Shown here: one piece after another, positions 9,065 to 17,595 of the stretch | Numbering within the stretch: position 1 is the stretch's first letter | Layout of the letters: each line of letters begins with the position of its first letter | From: Planctomycetaceae bacterium | Lineage (GTDB): Bacteria > Planctomycetota > Planctomycetia > Pirellulales > Pirellulaceae | DNA: 34,098 bases | Direction of reading: 5' to 3' | NCBI GenBank assembly: GCA_024225195.1 | Contig: JAAEMV010000331.1 | Location: forward strand, 1-34,098 | The notes under the pieces: generated by a model | What the model saw: the letters and a program-made list of their open reading frames with translations, nothing else | Told to the model about the DNA's origin: nothing | The model's database searches: none | Position numbers and translations under genes: made by a program

Positions 9065-10258
9065 CTACTTGGGCATTTTCAGTTCGATGAGTTGATTGCC
9101 GTTTTGATTTGTGGTTAGCTCGTGAGTAAATGTTGTTTTTTCTTGAGAGATTCTGAGTCGATAAGTTTTGTCAGGTTCTAATCGAAATGAAAGCATGTCA
9201 TTCATGTCAGCCGTACCCGCTTTTGTTGTTCCAGATTCGAGCACATCGGTGCTTTTCGGAGCGAATACTTCGACTTTGGCGATTTCCCGTTTTGATTTAT
9301 CACGGTTCCAGACTCTCACCATGACATTGACGGCGTTGCTGATGGGAGCGTTTGTTTTTGGAATGTAGCGCAGGGTGACATTTTCCGCAAAAACACGTTT
9401 TTCAGGAGACCAGACCATAGGAAAGGCTGTGTCGGTTTTTTGAAAGCTCGCCGCGTAAATAGAATGTAGTTTTGAATTGGGATCGGCGAGTGCGGCGTCT
9501 CCCTGAAACCAAGTTCGATTAAGACCTTGCGGGTTAGGTTCTGCTGCACCTGTAAATTGCCAGCCATCGTCCCAGACTTCGACCCAGGTATGGTTGCCTT
9601 TTTTATTTTTCCAACTGGGGATTCCTGCCAACCGCGCTGGTACGCCGACGCTTCGACATGCATCGGCTAGTAAAATAGAGAGACCGGTGCAGGAAGCCAG
9701 TCCTTGTTCAATGCTCTCTTTAGGGCTTTGGTTAGCGCGTTTTCTAGCGGTTGAATATTTGACGGATAACTGTCCAAACAGGGTAGCGTTAATTTTCTGT
9801 GCCGCTTCACCAGGGGTTTTGCAATTGGCGACAATCGGTTGGCACAGCTTGAAAAAATCTTCTCGCCAGGGATCACGCGGTTCATCGATATTGGCATAAG
9901 GCAAAACATTGTTGAGAAATAGCTGATCGGAAATATCCCAGGGTGCAGCTTCTCTTGCTTGATAGGCAAGTCGAATATTATTGAGCAGAAATTCTGCGGT
10001 AAGATTTTTTAAATCGTATTCTGGCATGTTGATCAGCAAAAACTCTAAGGCTTGCCGATGTTCTGGAGGAACTGTGTTGATTGCTTTTTGCAATTCATTT
10101 TGATTGTCTCCCGCTTGCTGAATCCGCCTTTTTAGCAAGCCTGCTTTGTCGATCGACTTCTCATTCATGTCCTGTTTTTGTGCAGACGATGTCGAGACAA
10201 TCATCCCAAGCGTCAATGCTAAAAAGAAAGTAGATTTGATAATCGATGCGGTCTTCAT
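9065..10258 (-). CDS. Secreted transglutaminase-like domain protein
   Basis: Signal-like N-terminus 'STFFLALTLGMIVSTSSAQ'. Transglutaminase-core pattern: Cys in 'QGLASCTGLSILLADACRSVGVPARL', His in 'GNHTWVEVWDDGWQF'. Confidence 0.8.
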   Translation of the reverse strand: MKTASIIKSTFFLALTLGMIVSTSSAQKQDMNEKSIDKAGLLKRRIQQAGDNQNELQKAINTVPPEHRQALEFLLINMPEYDLKNLTAEFLLNNIRLAYQAREAAPWDISDQLFLNNVLPYANIDEPRDPWREDFFKLCQPIVANCKTPGEAAQKINATLFGQLSVKYSTARKRANQSPKESIEQGLASCTGLSILLADACRSVGVPARLAGIPSWKNKKGNHTWVEVWDDGWQFTGAAEPNPQGLNRTWFQGDAALADPNSKLHSIYAASFQKTDTAFPMVWSPEKRVFAENVTLRYIPKTNAPISNAVNVMVRVWNRDKSKREIAKVEVFAPKSTDVLESGTTKAGTADMNDMLSFRLEPDKTYRLRISQEKTTFTHELTTNQNGNQLIELKMPK

Positions 10259-10489
10259 AAAAATTCCAGTAACTTGGTTGTCTCAAAAACAGCTCTTGTA
10301 GCTTGGCGATTCCACCGAACTTGCTCCCTCCAAGATTAACACGTTTCATCACAAAGAAACATTGTGACAGTGCGTTATCAATGCTGATTCGAATAATTAC
10401 AAATCACAATGGTGTGCATGATTACTTATAAAGCAAATATGCGTTATGATTACGCGCCGATTCATACACGCTAAAACACCGGAAATACA

Positions 10490-11593
10490 ATGAAAATCGC
10501 TCGCATTTCTGCATATCAAGTCGATCTCCCTTTAAAAGAGGGCAGTTATAAGTGGTCTGGCGGCAAGTCGGTCGATGTTTTTGACAGTACCGTCGTAGAA
10601 GTTGAAACAGATACTGGGCTAATTGGTTACGGAGAAGTCTGTCCGCTTGGTCCATTTTATTTACCAGCCTATGGTCCGGGAGTAAGAGCGGGAATTAAAG
10701 AGTTGGCGCCGCACTTAATCGGAATGAATGCGACTGATCTTGGACCACTGAATCGAATGATGGACGCGGCGTTGAAAGAGCATGCGTATGTCAAATCAGG
10801 TATCGACATGGCATGTTGGGACCTCCTTGGAAAATCGACTGGCAAAAGCGTTTGCGACTTAATGGGTGGAAAATACAGTGAGGATTTTGTGCTGTATCGT
10901 GCGATTTCCCAACAGGCGCCTGAAGCAATGGCTGCCAATGTTGCAGGCTATCGAGCCGAAGGCTATCGCCGTTTTCAATTGAAAGTAGGTGGTGATCCAG
11001 ATGTCGATATTGAGCGTATCAGACAGGTAGCAGCGGAAATGCAATCGGGGGAAAAATTGGTTGCCGACGCCAACACAGGTTGGTTGATGCATGAAGCAGC
11101 ACGTGTGGTTCGAGCAGTTCGAGATTTAGATGTCTATATCGAACAGCCTTGCTTGTCTTACGAAGAATGTCTGTCGATTCGAAAACGAACAGACCATCCG
11201 TTCGTGATGGACGAGTCGATCCACGGAATGCCGGAATTGCTGCGAGCCAGTCACGATCAGGCAATGGATGTGGTGAATATTAAAATCAGTAAATTTGGTG
11301 GATTAACAAAAGCAAAACTCGCTCGCGATTTATGTATCTCGCTGGGCGTCGCAATGACGCTCGAAGATAGTTGGGGTGGAGATATTATCACCGCAGCAAT
11401 TGCTTCTATTGCTCACAGCACGCCTACTGATTTACTGTTCACGTCGACCGACTTCAATAGTTATGGAACGGTCAGCATTGCAGAGGGCGCGCCGCAACGG
11501 GCCAACGGTCGACTCTCTGCGTCCGACGCTCCGGGTCTCGGTATCCAACCTCGAATGCAAGTCCTTGGAGACAAGGTTCTGGAAGTTTCTTAA
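10490..11593 (+). CDS. Enolase-superfamily mandelate racemase/muconate lactonizing enzyme (possibly hydroxyproline-betaine epimerase or hydroxyproline dehydratase-like)
   Basis: '[33 protein letters not shown]', '[30 protein letters not shown]', '[17 protein letters not shown]', 'LVADANTGW', '[22 protein letters not shown]'. Subfamily assignment is tentative. Confidence 0.85.
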   Translation: MKIARISAYQVDLPLKEGSYKWSGGKSVDVFDSTVVEVETDTGLIGYGEVCPLGPFYLPAYGPGVRAGIKELAPHLIGMNATDLGPLNRMMDAALKEHAYVKSGIDMACWDLLGKSTGKSVCDLMGGKYSEDFVLYRAISQQAPEAMAANVAGYRAEGYRRFQLKVGGDPDVDIERIRQVAAEMQSGEKLVADANTGWLMHEAARVVRAVRDLDVYIEQPCLSYEECLSIRKRTDHPFVMDESIHGMPELLRASHDQAMDVVNIKISKFGGLTKAKLARDLCISLGVAMTLEDSWGGDIITAAIASIAHSTPTDLLFTSTDFNSYGTVSIAEGAPQRANGRLSASDAPGLGIQPRMQVLGDKVLEVS

Positions 11594-11633
11594 TGGAGAA
11601 GAAACCGAATTGGCATGCGTATCTGCATGTGAA

Positions 11634-12407
11634 TTAGTGCTCAAATTGCACGGGGTCGATATCGAAGTATTCACAAAGCAGATCGTAGACGTCAGGTAAG
11701 TTTTTTTTGAGCCGACTTGGTGAATCGAAAAAGTTCTCACCACTGACTGCAAAGAATTCCGCTAAGTTCGTTGCCGCATAGGCATCAATTCGTGGTTCGC
11801 GTCCGCGGTCAAGATCTTCATTGAGTTCCGAAAACCGTTGCTGAAAAACATCGTCCCAGCGATGCCGAAGGGATTCAGATGAGATGATCGGCATACCTCC
11901 CATTTCCCCGTCGAGTCCGTCGATATGGTGAATAAACTCGTGGATGATCACATTTCGTCCATCTCCCGGTTGGCTTGCTCCCCTCAAAGCATCTCGCCAT
12001 GAAAAGACAAGCGGTCCGCCTTGCCATGCCAAGCCTGAATAATAGGCGGTCTCGTGACTTACGAGTCGCCCTTGCTGAACGGCTCGATTTTGAATGAGAT
12101 CAGGGTGCACCAAAATGGTCGAGACACGATCAAAGTAAAATGGTGCTTTTAGACCAAGAGTTAAAAGGGAAGCGGTAGCGGCGATGGTGAGTTTGACTTC
12201 GTCAGTTACTTCGAAACCTTTAACAGCTTCCCATGATTTTTCGGCAACAATAACTGTCGAAGATTGGAGGACTCTCTGTTGCTGCGTTGGAGATAAAGAA
12301 GAATATTGCCAAACGTTGTTGGTAATGATCTCTTCCCAAAGACTAGGAAAAGATCGATTGAGCAATCGCTGCCTTCTACGGTTTTTAAAAAAAGAAAACA
12401 AAAACAA
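11634..12407 (-). CDS. mtfA: M90-family zinc peptidase (MtfA-like)
   Basis: 'WEAVKGFEVTDEVKLTIAATASLLTLGL' and zinc-binding 'NVIIHEFIHHIDGLDGEMGGMP' (HExxH), with C-terminal 'INAYAATNLAEFFAVSGENFFDSP'-type motif (here 'IDAYAATNLAEFFAVSGENFFDSPSRL'). Confidence 0.88.
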   Translation of the reverse strand: MFLFSFFKNRRRQRLLNRSFPSLWEEIITNNVWQYSSLSPTQQQRVLQSSTVIVAEKSWEAVKGFEVTDEVKLTIAATASLLTLGLKAPFYFDRVSTILVHPDLIQNRAVQQGRLVSHETAYYSGLAWQGGPLVFSWRDALRGASQPGDGRNVIIHEFIHHIDGLDGEMGGMPIISSESLRHRWDDVFQQRFSELNEDLDRGREPRIDAYAATNLAEFFAVSGENFFDSPSRLKKNLPDVYDLLCEYFDIDPVQFEH

Positions 12408-12670
12408 GTCCGAAAAAACAGGGAATTAGAAATTAATGAAACGGCAGGTTTACATAATGCTGCTGGGGAAAATTTGAGTGTCGACGTTCTCTGAGATTAC
12501 TCCATTGAATAAAATATAAGACCCGTCCATCGTTCGTCAATATTACGGTTTTTTCAATTCAGCCTCAGCCAGATCACTTTTACGAGGTCAATTAAGCCGA
12601 AAAACTGGTAACGCCTAAGTTAATCCAGTACGCTTGAACCAGCACAAGTAAACTAACCAGAAAACGTAAA

Positions 12671-13348
12671 ATGAAATCATCAATTATTTTGCCTCCGCGA
12701 CGTCAGTTCATTCAACGCTCAATGGTAGGCGTCGGTGCGGTTGCTGGAACCTTGTTGTTTAACCGACCGGGGTTGTTTGCGGATCTGTTGTTAACGCCAT
12801 CGATGACCGAAGGACCGTTTTATCCCAATCCATTACCGCTCGATACAGACAATGATTTACTAATTCTAAACGATGCAATCACTCCAGCGGTGGGCGAGAT
12901 TACACACTTGTCGGGTACAGTCATGGATCGGAAAGGAAATCCAATTCCCAATGCCCGAGTTGAAATTTGGCAAGTGGATGGCAAAGGAGTCTATCTTCAT
13001 CCCAAAGGTGGTGATCGAAAATTGCAGGATAAGAATTTCCAAGGTTTTGGTCGGTTTATTACTAACCTAAAAGGGCAGTATTATTTCCGGACAGTTAAGC
13101 CTGTTTCGTATCCTGGTCGAACACCTCATATCCACGTCGCGGTTTACGTTAAAAATAAACGGGTGCTGACGACTCAATGTTTAATTAAAGGCCATCCGCA
13201 AAATCAAAAAGACGGCTTGTTCAAGCGAGTGAAGAATCCAAAACTGCGAAACAAGCTGTTGGTTGATTTCCAGCCTCTGCCGGATTCAAAAATTAAAGAA
13301 TTAACCGCAACCTTCGATATCGTTGTTGGTTTAACACCAGCAGACTAA
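12671..13348 (+). CDS. Tat-exported intradiol ring-cleavage dioxygenase-like protein (protocatechuate 3,4-dioxygenase family)
   Basis: Tat-like 'PPRRQFIQRSMVGVGAVAGTLL'. Core: 'MTEGPFYPNPLP', 'IPNARVEIWQVDGKGVYLHP', 'GQYYFRTVKPVSYPGRTPHIHVAVYV'. The two Tyr and the HxH iron ligand positions appear present. Confidence 0.85.
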   Translation: MKSSIILPPRRQFIQRSMVGVGAVAGTLLFNRPGLFADLLLTPSMTEGPFYPNPLPLDTDNDLLILNDAITPAVGEITHLSGTVMDRKGNPIPNARVEIWQVDGKGVYLHPKGGDRKLQDKNFQGFGRFITNLKGQYYFRTVKPVSYPGRTPHIHVAVYVKNKRVLTTQCLIKGHPQNQKDGLFKRVKNPKLRNKLLVDFQPLPDSKIKELTATFDIVVGLTPAD

Positions 13349-13395
13349 GCCTGCGGGCGGGAAAAGTAGCGAAAAAAATTATTTAATTGCTTGTC

Positions 13396-13450
13396 CTGAA
13401 TTTTGCTCTGTCGCGTGTTTAGGTTTGTGCAGAGCGTTTCGGGAATTCAG
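13396..13450 (+). promoter_or_regulatory. Structured leader (two-tier hairpin) upstream of the EF-hand CDS
   Basis: Outer arms ctgaatt (13396-13402) and aattcag (13444-13450) are exact reverse complements. Inner arms gctctg (13405-13410) and cagagc (13430-13435) also pair exactly. Confidence 0.5.
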
Positions 13451-13470
13451 AAAGAAATGAAAGAAGTACG

Positions 13471-14148
13471 ATGAAAAATACAAAAATGATGATATTTGCC
13501 GTCGCGATAACAATGTGCTTGGCAGCAACTGTGATGGCTCAACCTCCGGGTGGTCAGCGTGGTGGCGAGCGAGGGCAACGTGGTGGCGAGCGAGGCGGGC
13601 CTGGCGGCGAGCGTGGCGGACCTGGCGGCCAACGCGGTGGTGGCGATATGGGGCGAATGATGCAGATGATGCCAGTTCTTGCTGCTCTAGATGCTAATAA
13701 GGATGGCGTAATTTCGAAGAGCGAGATCAATAACGCAGCGGCAGCATTGCGGAAACTCGACAAAAACGGTGACGGAGAATTGGATGCGGAAGAGATGCGA
13801 CCTACTCGTCCTGAAGGTGGACGCAGTCGCGGTGGTGCTCCCGAAGGCGGACCTGGCGGTGAGCGAGGCGAGCGTGGTGGTCGTTCTGCTGGATCTGGTG
13901 GCATGATGGAACGAATCATGAGCCAAGATAAGAACAAAGACGGCAAACTGAGTAAAGACGAAGTTGACGAGCGAATGTTGCCGATGTTTGATCGCTTAGA
14001 TGCGAACAGTGACGGTTCCATTGATAAATCGGAAATTGAAGCAGCAGCCGCACGCATGGGTGGTGGTCGTAGCGGTCGCGGTGGACCTGGTGGAAATCAG
14101 GGTGGTGGCCAGCGGCCACAGCGTCCATCGTTCGATGGCGATAACTAA
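13471..14148 (+). CDS. Secreted EF-hand protein with Gly/Arg-rich low-complexity segments
   Basis: Signal peptide 'MKNTKMMIFAVAITMCLAATVMAQ'. Four EF-hand loops: 'DANKDGVISKSE', 'DKNGDGELDAEE', 'DKNKDGKLSKDE', 'DANSDGSIDKSE'. RGGERGGPGG-type repeats. Confidence 0.9.
   Translation: MKNTKMMIFAVAITMCLAATVMAQPPGGQRGGERGQRGGERGGPGGERGGPGGQRGGGDMGRMMQMMPVLAALDANKDGVISKSEINNAAAALRKLDKNGDGELDAEEMRPTRPEGGRSRGGAPEGGPGGERGERGGRSAGSGGMMERIMSQDKNKDGKLSKDEVDERMLPMFDRLDANSDGSIDKSEIEAAAARMGGGRSGRGGPGGNQGGGQRPQRPSFDGDN
13553..13641 (+). repeat. GC-rich low-complexity coding repeat (GGERGxxGG units)
   Basis: Reiterated ggtggcgagcgagg / cctggcggcgagcgtggcgga units encoding (Q)RGGERGGPGG. Confidence 0.75.
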
Positions 14149-14181
14149 CCCACGAATCTGAAGATTCTTGATAACACTTAG

Positions 14182-14210
14182 CGCGTCGATTACTATCGAC
14201 GCGTTTTTTT
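14182..14210 (+). terminator. Intrinsic terminator after the EF-hand gene
   Basis: Perfect 9-bp stem cgcgtcgat-tact-atcgacgcg followed by ttttttt. Confidence 0.92.
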
Positions 14211-14339
14211 ATGCGCGCAGTGAAAAGCTAATAATTCGAAGTTATTTATTTCCACATTATTGCATCGGGTTCGCTAGAATAGGTGGTTTCGATAATCGTG
14301 AAATACGCGATCAACTTTTTGCTTGGCTTGGGAGACATT

Positions 14340-16115
14340 ATGTTGCGGGACTCCATTCGTTTATCTATTTATCTTCCATTGTTTGTTTTGTTATTGGTCT
14401 ACTGCAAAACGGACTCAGCCGTTGCAAGACAGGTTGATCGCCGAGTGCCGCTTGAAGAAATTTCAACTGATTTTGAAATGGCAGACGGACCTGCTTGGGA
14501 TGGATACTCACTAGTCATTCCAGATGTAAAAGGCCAAAAGTTATTTCGTTATCTACCTGCGAAGAAACAAATGCAAACACTGATGCCTGAGTCAGGTCGA
14601 ATCAGCGCGAGTTTTTACAATCATGGCCGCTTGTTTTTGTCTGACAATCCGGGCGGAGAAATAGCTTTTCTAGATGGGAAGAAAAAAGCCACGGTTGCAT
14701 CTTTCGACAGCGTAAGGCAGGAAAAAGAAAAGCCCTATCGACCGAACGATCTTGTAGTTGATCAAAACGGAGGAATTTATGTAACGTTCACGCCCCAAAA
14801 CAAGGTTGCGTATATAGATCCTCAGGGGAATGTTTCGATAGCGGTAGATGGCATCGCCACACCCAACGGAATTACGATGTCGCCGGATGAAAAAACGCTC
14901 TATGTGTCTTCTTTCGTTCCGAAAAAAATCTGGGCCTATGATATTGTCACCGCTGGGAAGACCGACCGCGGACGAATGATTGCCTCGATGGACGACGGGC
15001 CGGATCGAGGAGCTGATGGAATGACAATCGATCGTGCCGGAAACATTTATTGCGCTGGACCGACGGATATTTGGATTTGGAATCCAGAGGGGAAATTACT
15101 CGACAAAATTGCGTGTCCGACTAAACCGATTAACTGCACGTTTGGCGATCAGGATATGCAATCGTTGTATATCACCGGGCCGGGGGGATTGTATCGGCAA
15201 CGAATGCTAATCTGCGGGCGATCTCCTGAGCCGAAAGCGATTTCTCTACAACCTCCCGCAAAATTTCCACGCAAAAAAAATATAGCCCAACCACCGACTT
15301 CGGTTCCTGAAAATGTTGTCGCACACCGTAATGTTGTGTTCGCCCAATATGATCAACGAAAAGTACTGATGGATATTTTTGTTCCATCCGATGCGACAGT
15401 GGATGAACCCAAACCGGCTGTGGTTGTTGTTCACGGCGGGGGCTGGCGAAAGGGTGATAAAACCAAGTTCCGAGCACTTGCAATTAAATTGGCTAGTCAC
15501 GGTTACGTAACGGCAGCGATTGAATATCGGCTTGCTGACGAAGCTGCTTTTCCTGCAGCGATGCACGACTGCACTGCGGCCGTTCGGTTTTTGCGTGCCA
15601 ATGCGGCGACCTACCATTTGGACCCGAAAAAAATCGGAGCTGTGGGCGGTTCTGCCGGCGGGCACTTAACCGGATTGATGGCGTCTGGTGGAGGCAATCC
15701 AAAATTGAAAGGTGATGGTGGAAACGCTAAACAATCTTCACGAATACAGGCATCCATTGTGATGGCTGGCCCGCTGGAGATGCTTACCGGATCGGTCGCT
15801 GATCGATCTCGGCAACCGGATTCAGGATCAAATTCGAACGTTTGGCTTCGAAGCACTGTCGATCAAAACCCGGAACTGTATGGACTTGCCGATGCTTGTG
15901 CCCAGATCGATGCGTCGACGTGTCCAATTCTTTTTCTGGTAGGTGAACAGGATAACCCGGCTCGGAATCAACCTGCACGCGATAAGTTAACATCGTTCGG
16001 AATTGAGACAGGCGTAATCACTTATCCGAATGCCAAACATGGATGCTGGAATCGACAGCCCTGGTTTGAGGAAATGGCAAACGAGATGGTTAAATTTTTT
16101 AATAAGCATCTTTAA
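14340..16115 (+). CDS. Fusion of SMP-30/gluconolactonase-like beta-propeller with a C-terminal alpha/beta-hydrolase (esterase/lipase)
   Basis: The ORF extends from 14283, but the ATG at 14340 gives a better signal peptide (MLRDSIRLSIYLPLFVLLLVY). N-half: 'MADGPAWDGYSLVIPDVKGQKLFRY', 'RPNDLVVDQNGGIYVT', 'TPNGITMSPDEKTLYVS', 'GADGMTIDRAGNIYCAG'. C-half: 'VVVVHGGGWRKGDK', nucleophile 'GAVGGSAGGHL', 'LFLVGEQDN', 'YPNAKHGCW'. Confidence 0.88.
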   Translation: MLRDSIRLSIYLPLFVLLLVYCKTDSAVARQVDRRVPLEEISTDFEMADGPAWDGYSLVIPDVKGQKLFRYLPAKKQMQTLMPESGRISASFYNHGRLFLSDNPGGEIAFLDGKKKATVASFDSVRQEKEKPYRPNDLVVDQNGGIYVTFTPQNKVAYIDPQGNVSIAVDGIATPNGITMSPDEKTLYVSSFVPKKIWAYDIVTAGKTDRGRMIASMDDGPDRGADGMTIDRAGNIYCAGPTDIWIWNPEGKLLDKIACPTKPINCTFGDQDMQSLYITGPGGLYRQRMLICGRSPEPKAISLQPPAKFPRKKNIAQPPTSVPENVVAHRNVVFAQYDQRKVLMDIFVPSDATVDEPKPAVVVVHGGGWRKGDKTKFRALAIKLASHGYVTAAIEYRLADEAAFPAAMHDCTAAVRFLRANAATYHLDPKKIGAVGGSAGGHLTGLMASGGGNPKLKGDGGNAKQSSRIQASIVMAGPLEMLTGSVADRSRQPDSGSNSNVWLRSTVDQNPELYGLADACAQIDASTCPILFLVGEQDNPARNQPARDKLTSFGIETGVITYPNAKHGCWNRQPWFEEMANEMVKFFNKHL

Positions 16116-16271
16116 AAATGCCTCGAGGACTATGTTCTCTAATTCGAATTTGTTGGCGCAGCAATGCGCCTCAATCGAAATTAATCTTTTGTTAATAACC
16201 GTTGCTTGTTGATGAAGAAACCTTTCAAGCATATTCATAATTAACAAACGCTATCTTCCCGTTATCTTTAA

Positions 16272-16317
16272 ATGCGGACGCTAACCTATTGGCCTTTAAA
16301 GCGGAGTTAATCCGCAT
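16272..16317 (+). promoter_or_regulatory. Leader with alternative pairing arms upstream of the first DUF1559 gene
   Basis: Arm atgcgga (16272-16278) and arm gcgga (16301-16305) can each pair with the same tccgcat (16311-16317). Confidence 0.3.
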
Positions 16318-16351
16318 GTAATTGGCAATCTAAAGATAGGATTTAGTAGAA

Positions 16352-17482
16352 ATGAGCACACGAAAAAAGGGTTTTACACTTGTGGAACTTCTTGTTGTTA
16401 TCTCCATCATTGGAATCTTGATGGCATTGCTGTTTCCGGCATTCGCAGCGGTTCGCGGAGCTGCCCGGTCGACCCAGTGTAAGAGTAATTTACGAAACTT
16501 TGCACTTTGCCTTCTTGCCAAGGCAAGTAACTCTCCTAACGGTGCCTACTGTTCCGGAGCATTTGATGGTAAGCGAGATGGTGCTTTTGATCAGTATTCA
16601 TGGGTGTCGGATTGTGTTGCTCAAGATGTAATCCCGGGCGATATGCTTTGCCCAAGTTCAAAATGCATCGCTTCGGAAAAGTGGAACGCTGCCAGTTCCA
16701 ACGGGGCATCTGCTCCGCCAGCTCGTCAGGGTGTTCCATTGAAGCAGTCTTTACAAGCTACAGCTGAAGCCGGATTCAACACCAACTATGCAACCAGTTG
16801 GCATCTCGTTCGATCTGCTCCAATGTTTACCGGTACCGCAGGTGTTCAAATTACCAAGGCAGGCGGTCTAAAAGACTGGTACAAATCATCGGGACAGCGC
16901 CAGTGTGTGGGGCCTCTGACGATGCGAGCGATGGATACAAGTGATATTCCAGCGAGTGCTTTAGCGATCATGGGTTGCGGAGGCCAGGGCGATGTTGCCT
17001 TGCCTTACGACGGTAACGAAGATGGAATTCTTACAGAAACTATTTCGGAATCGCGCGGATTAGTCGCAGGAATCCCACTGGCGGAGAGCTTTAACGATGG
17101 TCCAGCTTATGTGGCAAGTGGAAATCGTGCGGCTGTAGTTTTACAAGCAGACGGTACACCGCGAGCTGCGTTCGAAGCGCCAGCAGGTGGGTATCCAACT
17201 CTTGGGGAAGTCGGCGTTACCAACGTTTACTTGCAAGATACGCGAGATTTCTTCGCTTGGCACCAAAAGACGGTGAATATGGCTTTCGCAGATGGTAGCG
17301 TCCGCGCGATTGAAGACGCCAACGGCGACGGTTATATCAACCCCGGATTTGGAGTAGACCCGTCCATTGCGACATTTGAGAACACCGGCTACACATCGGC
17401 TGAGTGTGAAGTAAACCCATGGGATATGTTCCCTGGTGTCCTCTTGAACGGCTCATTTCCCGTCAAGAAATTCGAGCAGTAA
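16352..17482 (+). CDS. DUF1559-type protein with prepilin-like N-terminal methylation motif
   Basis: '[47 protein letters not shown]' and C-terminal H-x9-DG-like '[18 protein letters not shown]'. Confidence 0.88.
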   Translation: MSTRKKGFTLVELLVVISIIGILMALLFPAFAAVRGAARSTQCKSNLRNFALCLLAKASNSPNGAYCSGAFDGKRDGAFDQYSWVSDCVAQDVIPGDMLCPSSKCIASEKWNAASSNGASAPPARQGVPLKQSLQATAEAGFNTNYATSWHLVRSAPMFTGTAGVQITKAGGLKDWYKSSGQRQCVGPLTMRAMDTSDIPASALAIMGCGGQGDVALPYDGNEDGILTETISESRGLVAGIPLAESFNDGPAYVASGNRAAVVLQADGTPRAAFEAPAGGYPTLGEVGVTNVYLQDTRDFFAWHQKTVNMAFADGSVRAIEDANGDGYINPGFGVDPSIATFENTGYTSAECEVNPWDMFPGVLLNGSFPVKKFEQ

Positions 17483-17524
17483 ATCGGTTCTTGAGAAGAA
17501 TTGAATTTTACTTTGTGCGTTTGA

Positions 17525-17560
17525 GTCTGTTTTGACCGCGCGTCAAAACAGACATTTTTT
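17525..17560 (+). terminator. Intrinsic terminator between the two DUF1559 genes
   Basis: Perfect 12-bp stem gtctgttttgac-cgcgc-gtcaaaacagac followed by a-tttttt. Confidence 0.92.
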
Positions 17561-17595
17561 CCTCTCGTCAACAATCGCTCGATTGTGATTTACCC

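Noticed and set aside
8708-9095. Plus-strand ORFs 8708-9007 and 8847-9095
   Set aside because: Antisense to the SDSK linker and spanning intergenic DNA; no domain, and the translation 'WNRTWNPTWNRV' is the mirror of the 12-bp repeat.
13553-13641. Repeat array that could be mistaken for CRISPR or a minisatellite
   Set aside because: Units are short, irregular, in frame and encode Gly/Arg repeats; there are no unique spacers.
13515-14128. Alternative-frame and antisense ORFs in the EF-hand gene (e.g. 13554-14057 minus, Pro/Ser/Arg-rich)
   Set aside because: Low-complexity artefacts of the GC-rich RGG-encoding repeat; the EF-hand frame is the real one.
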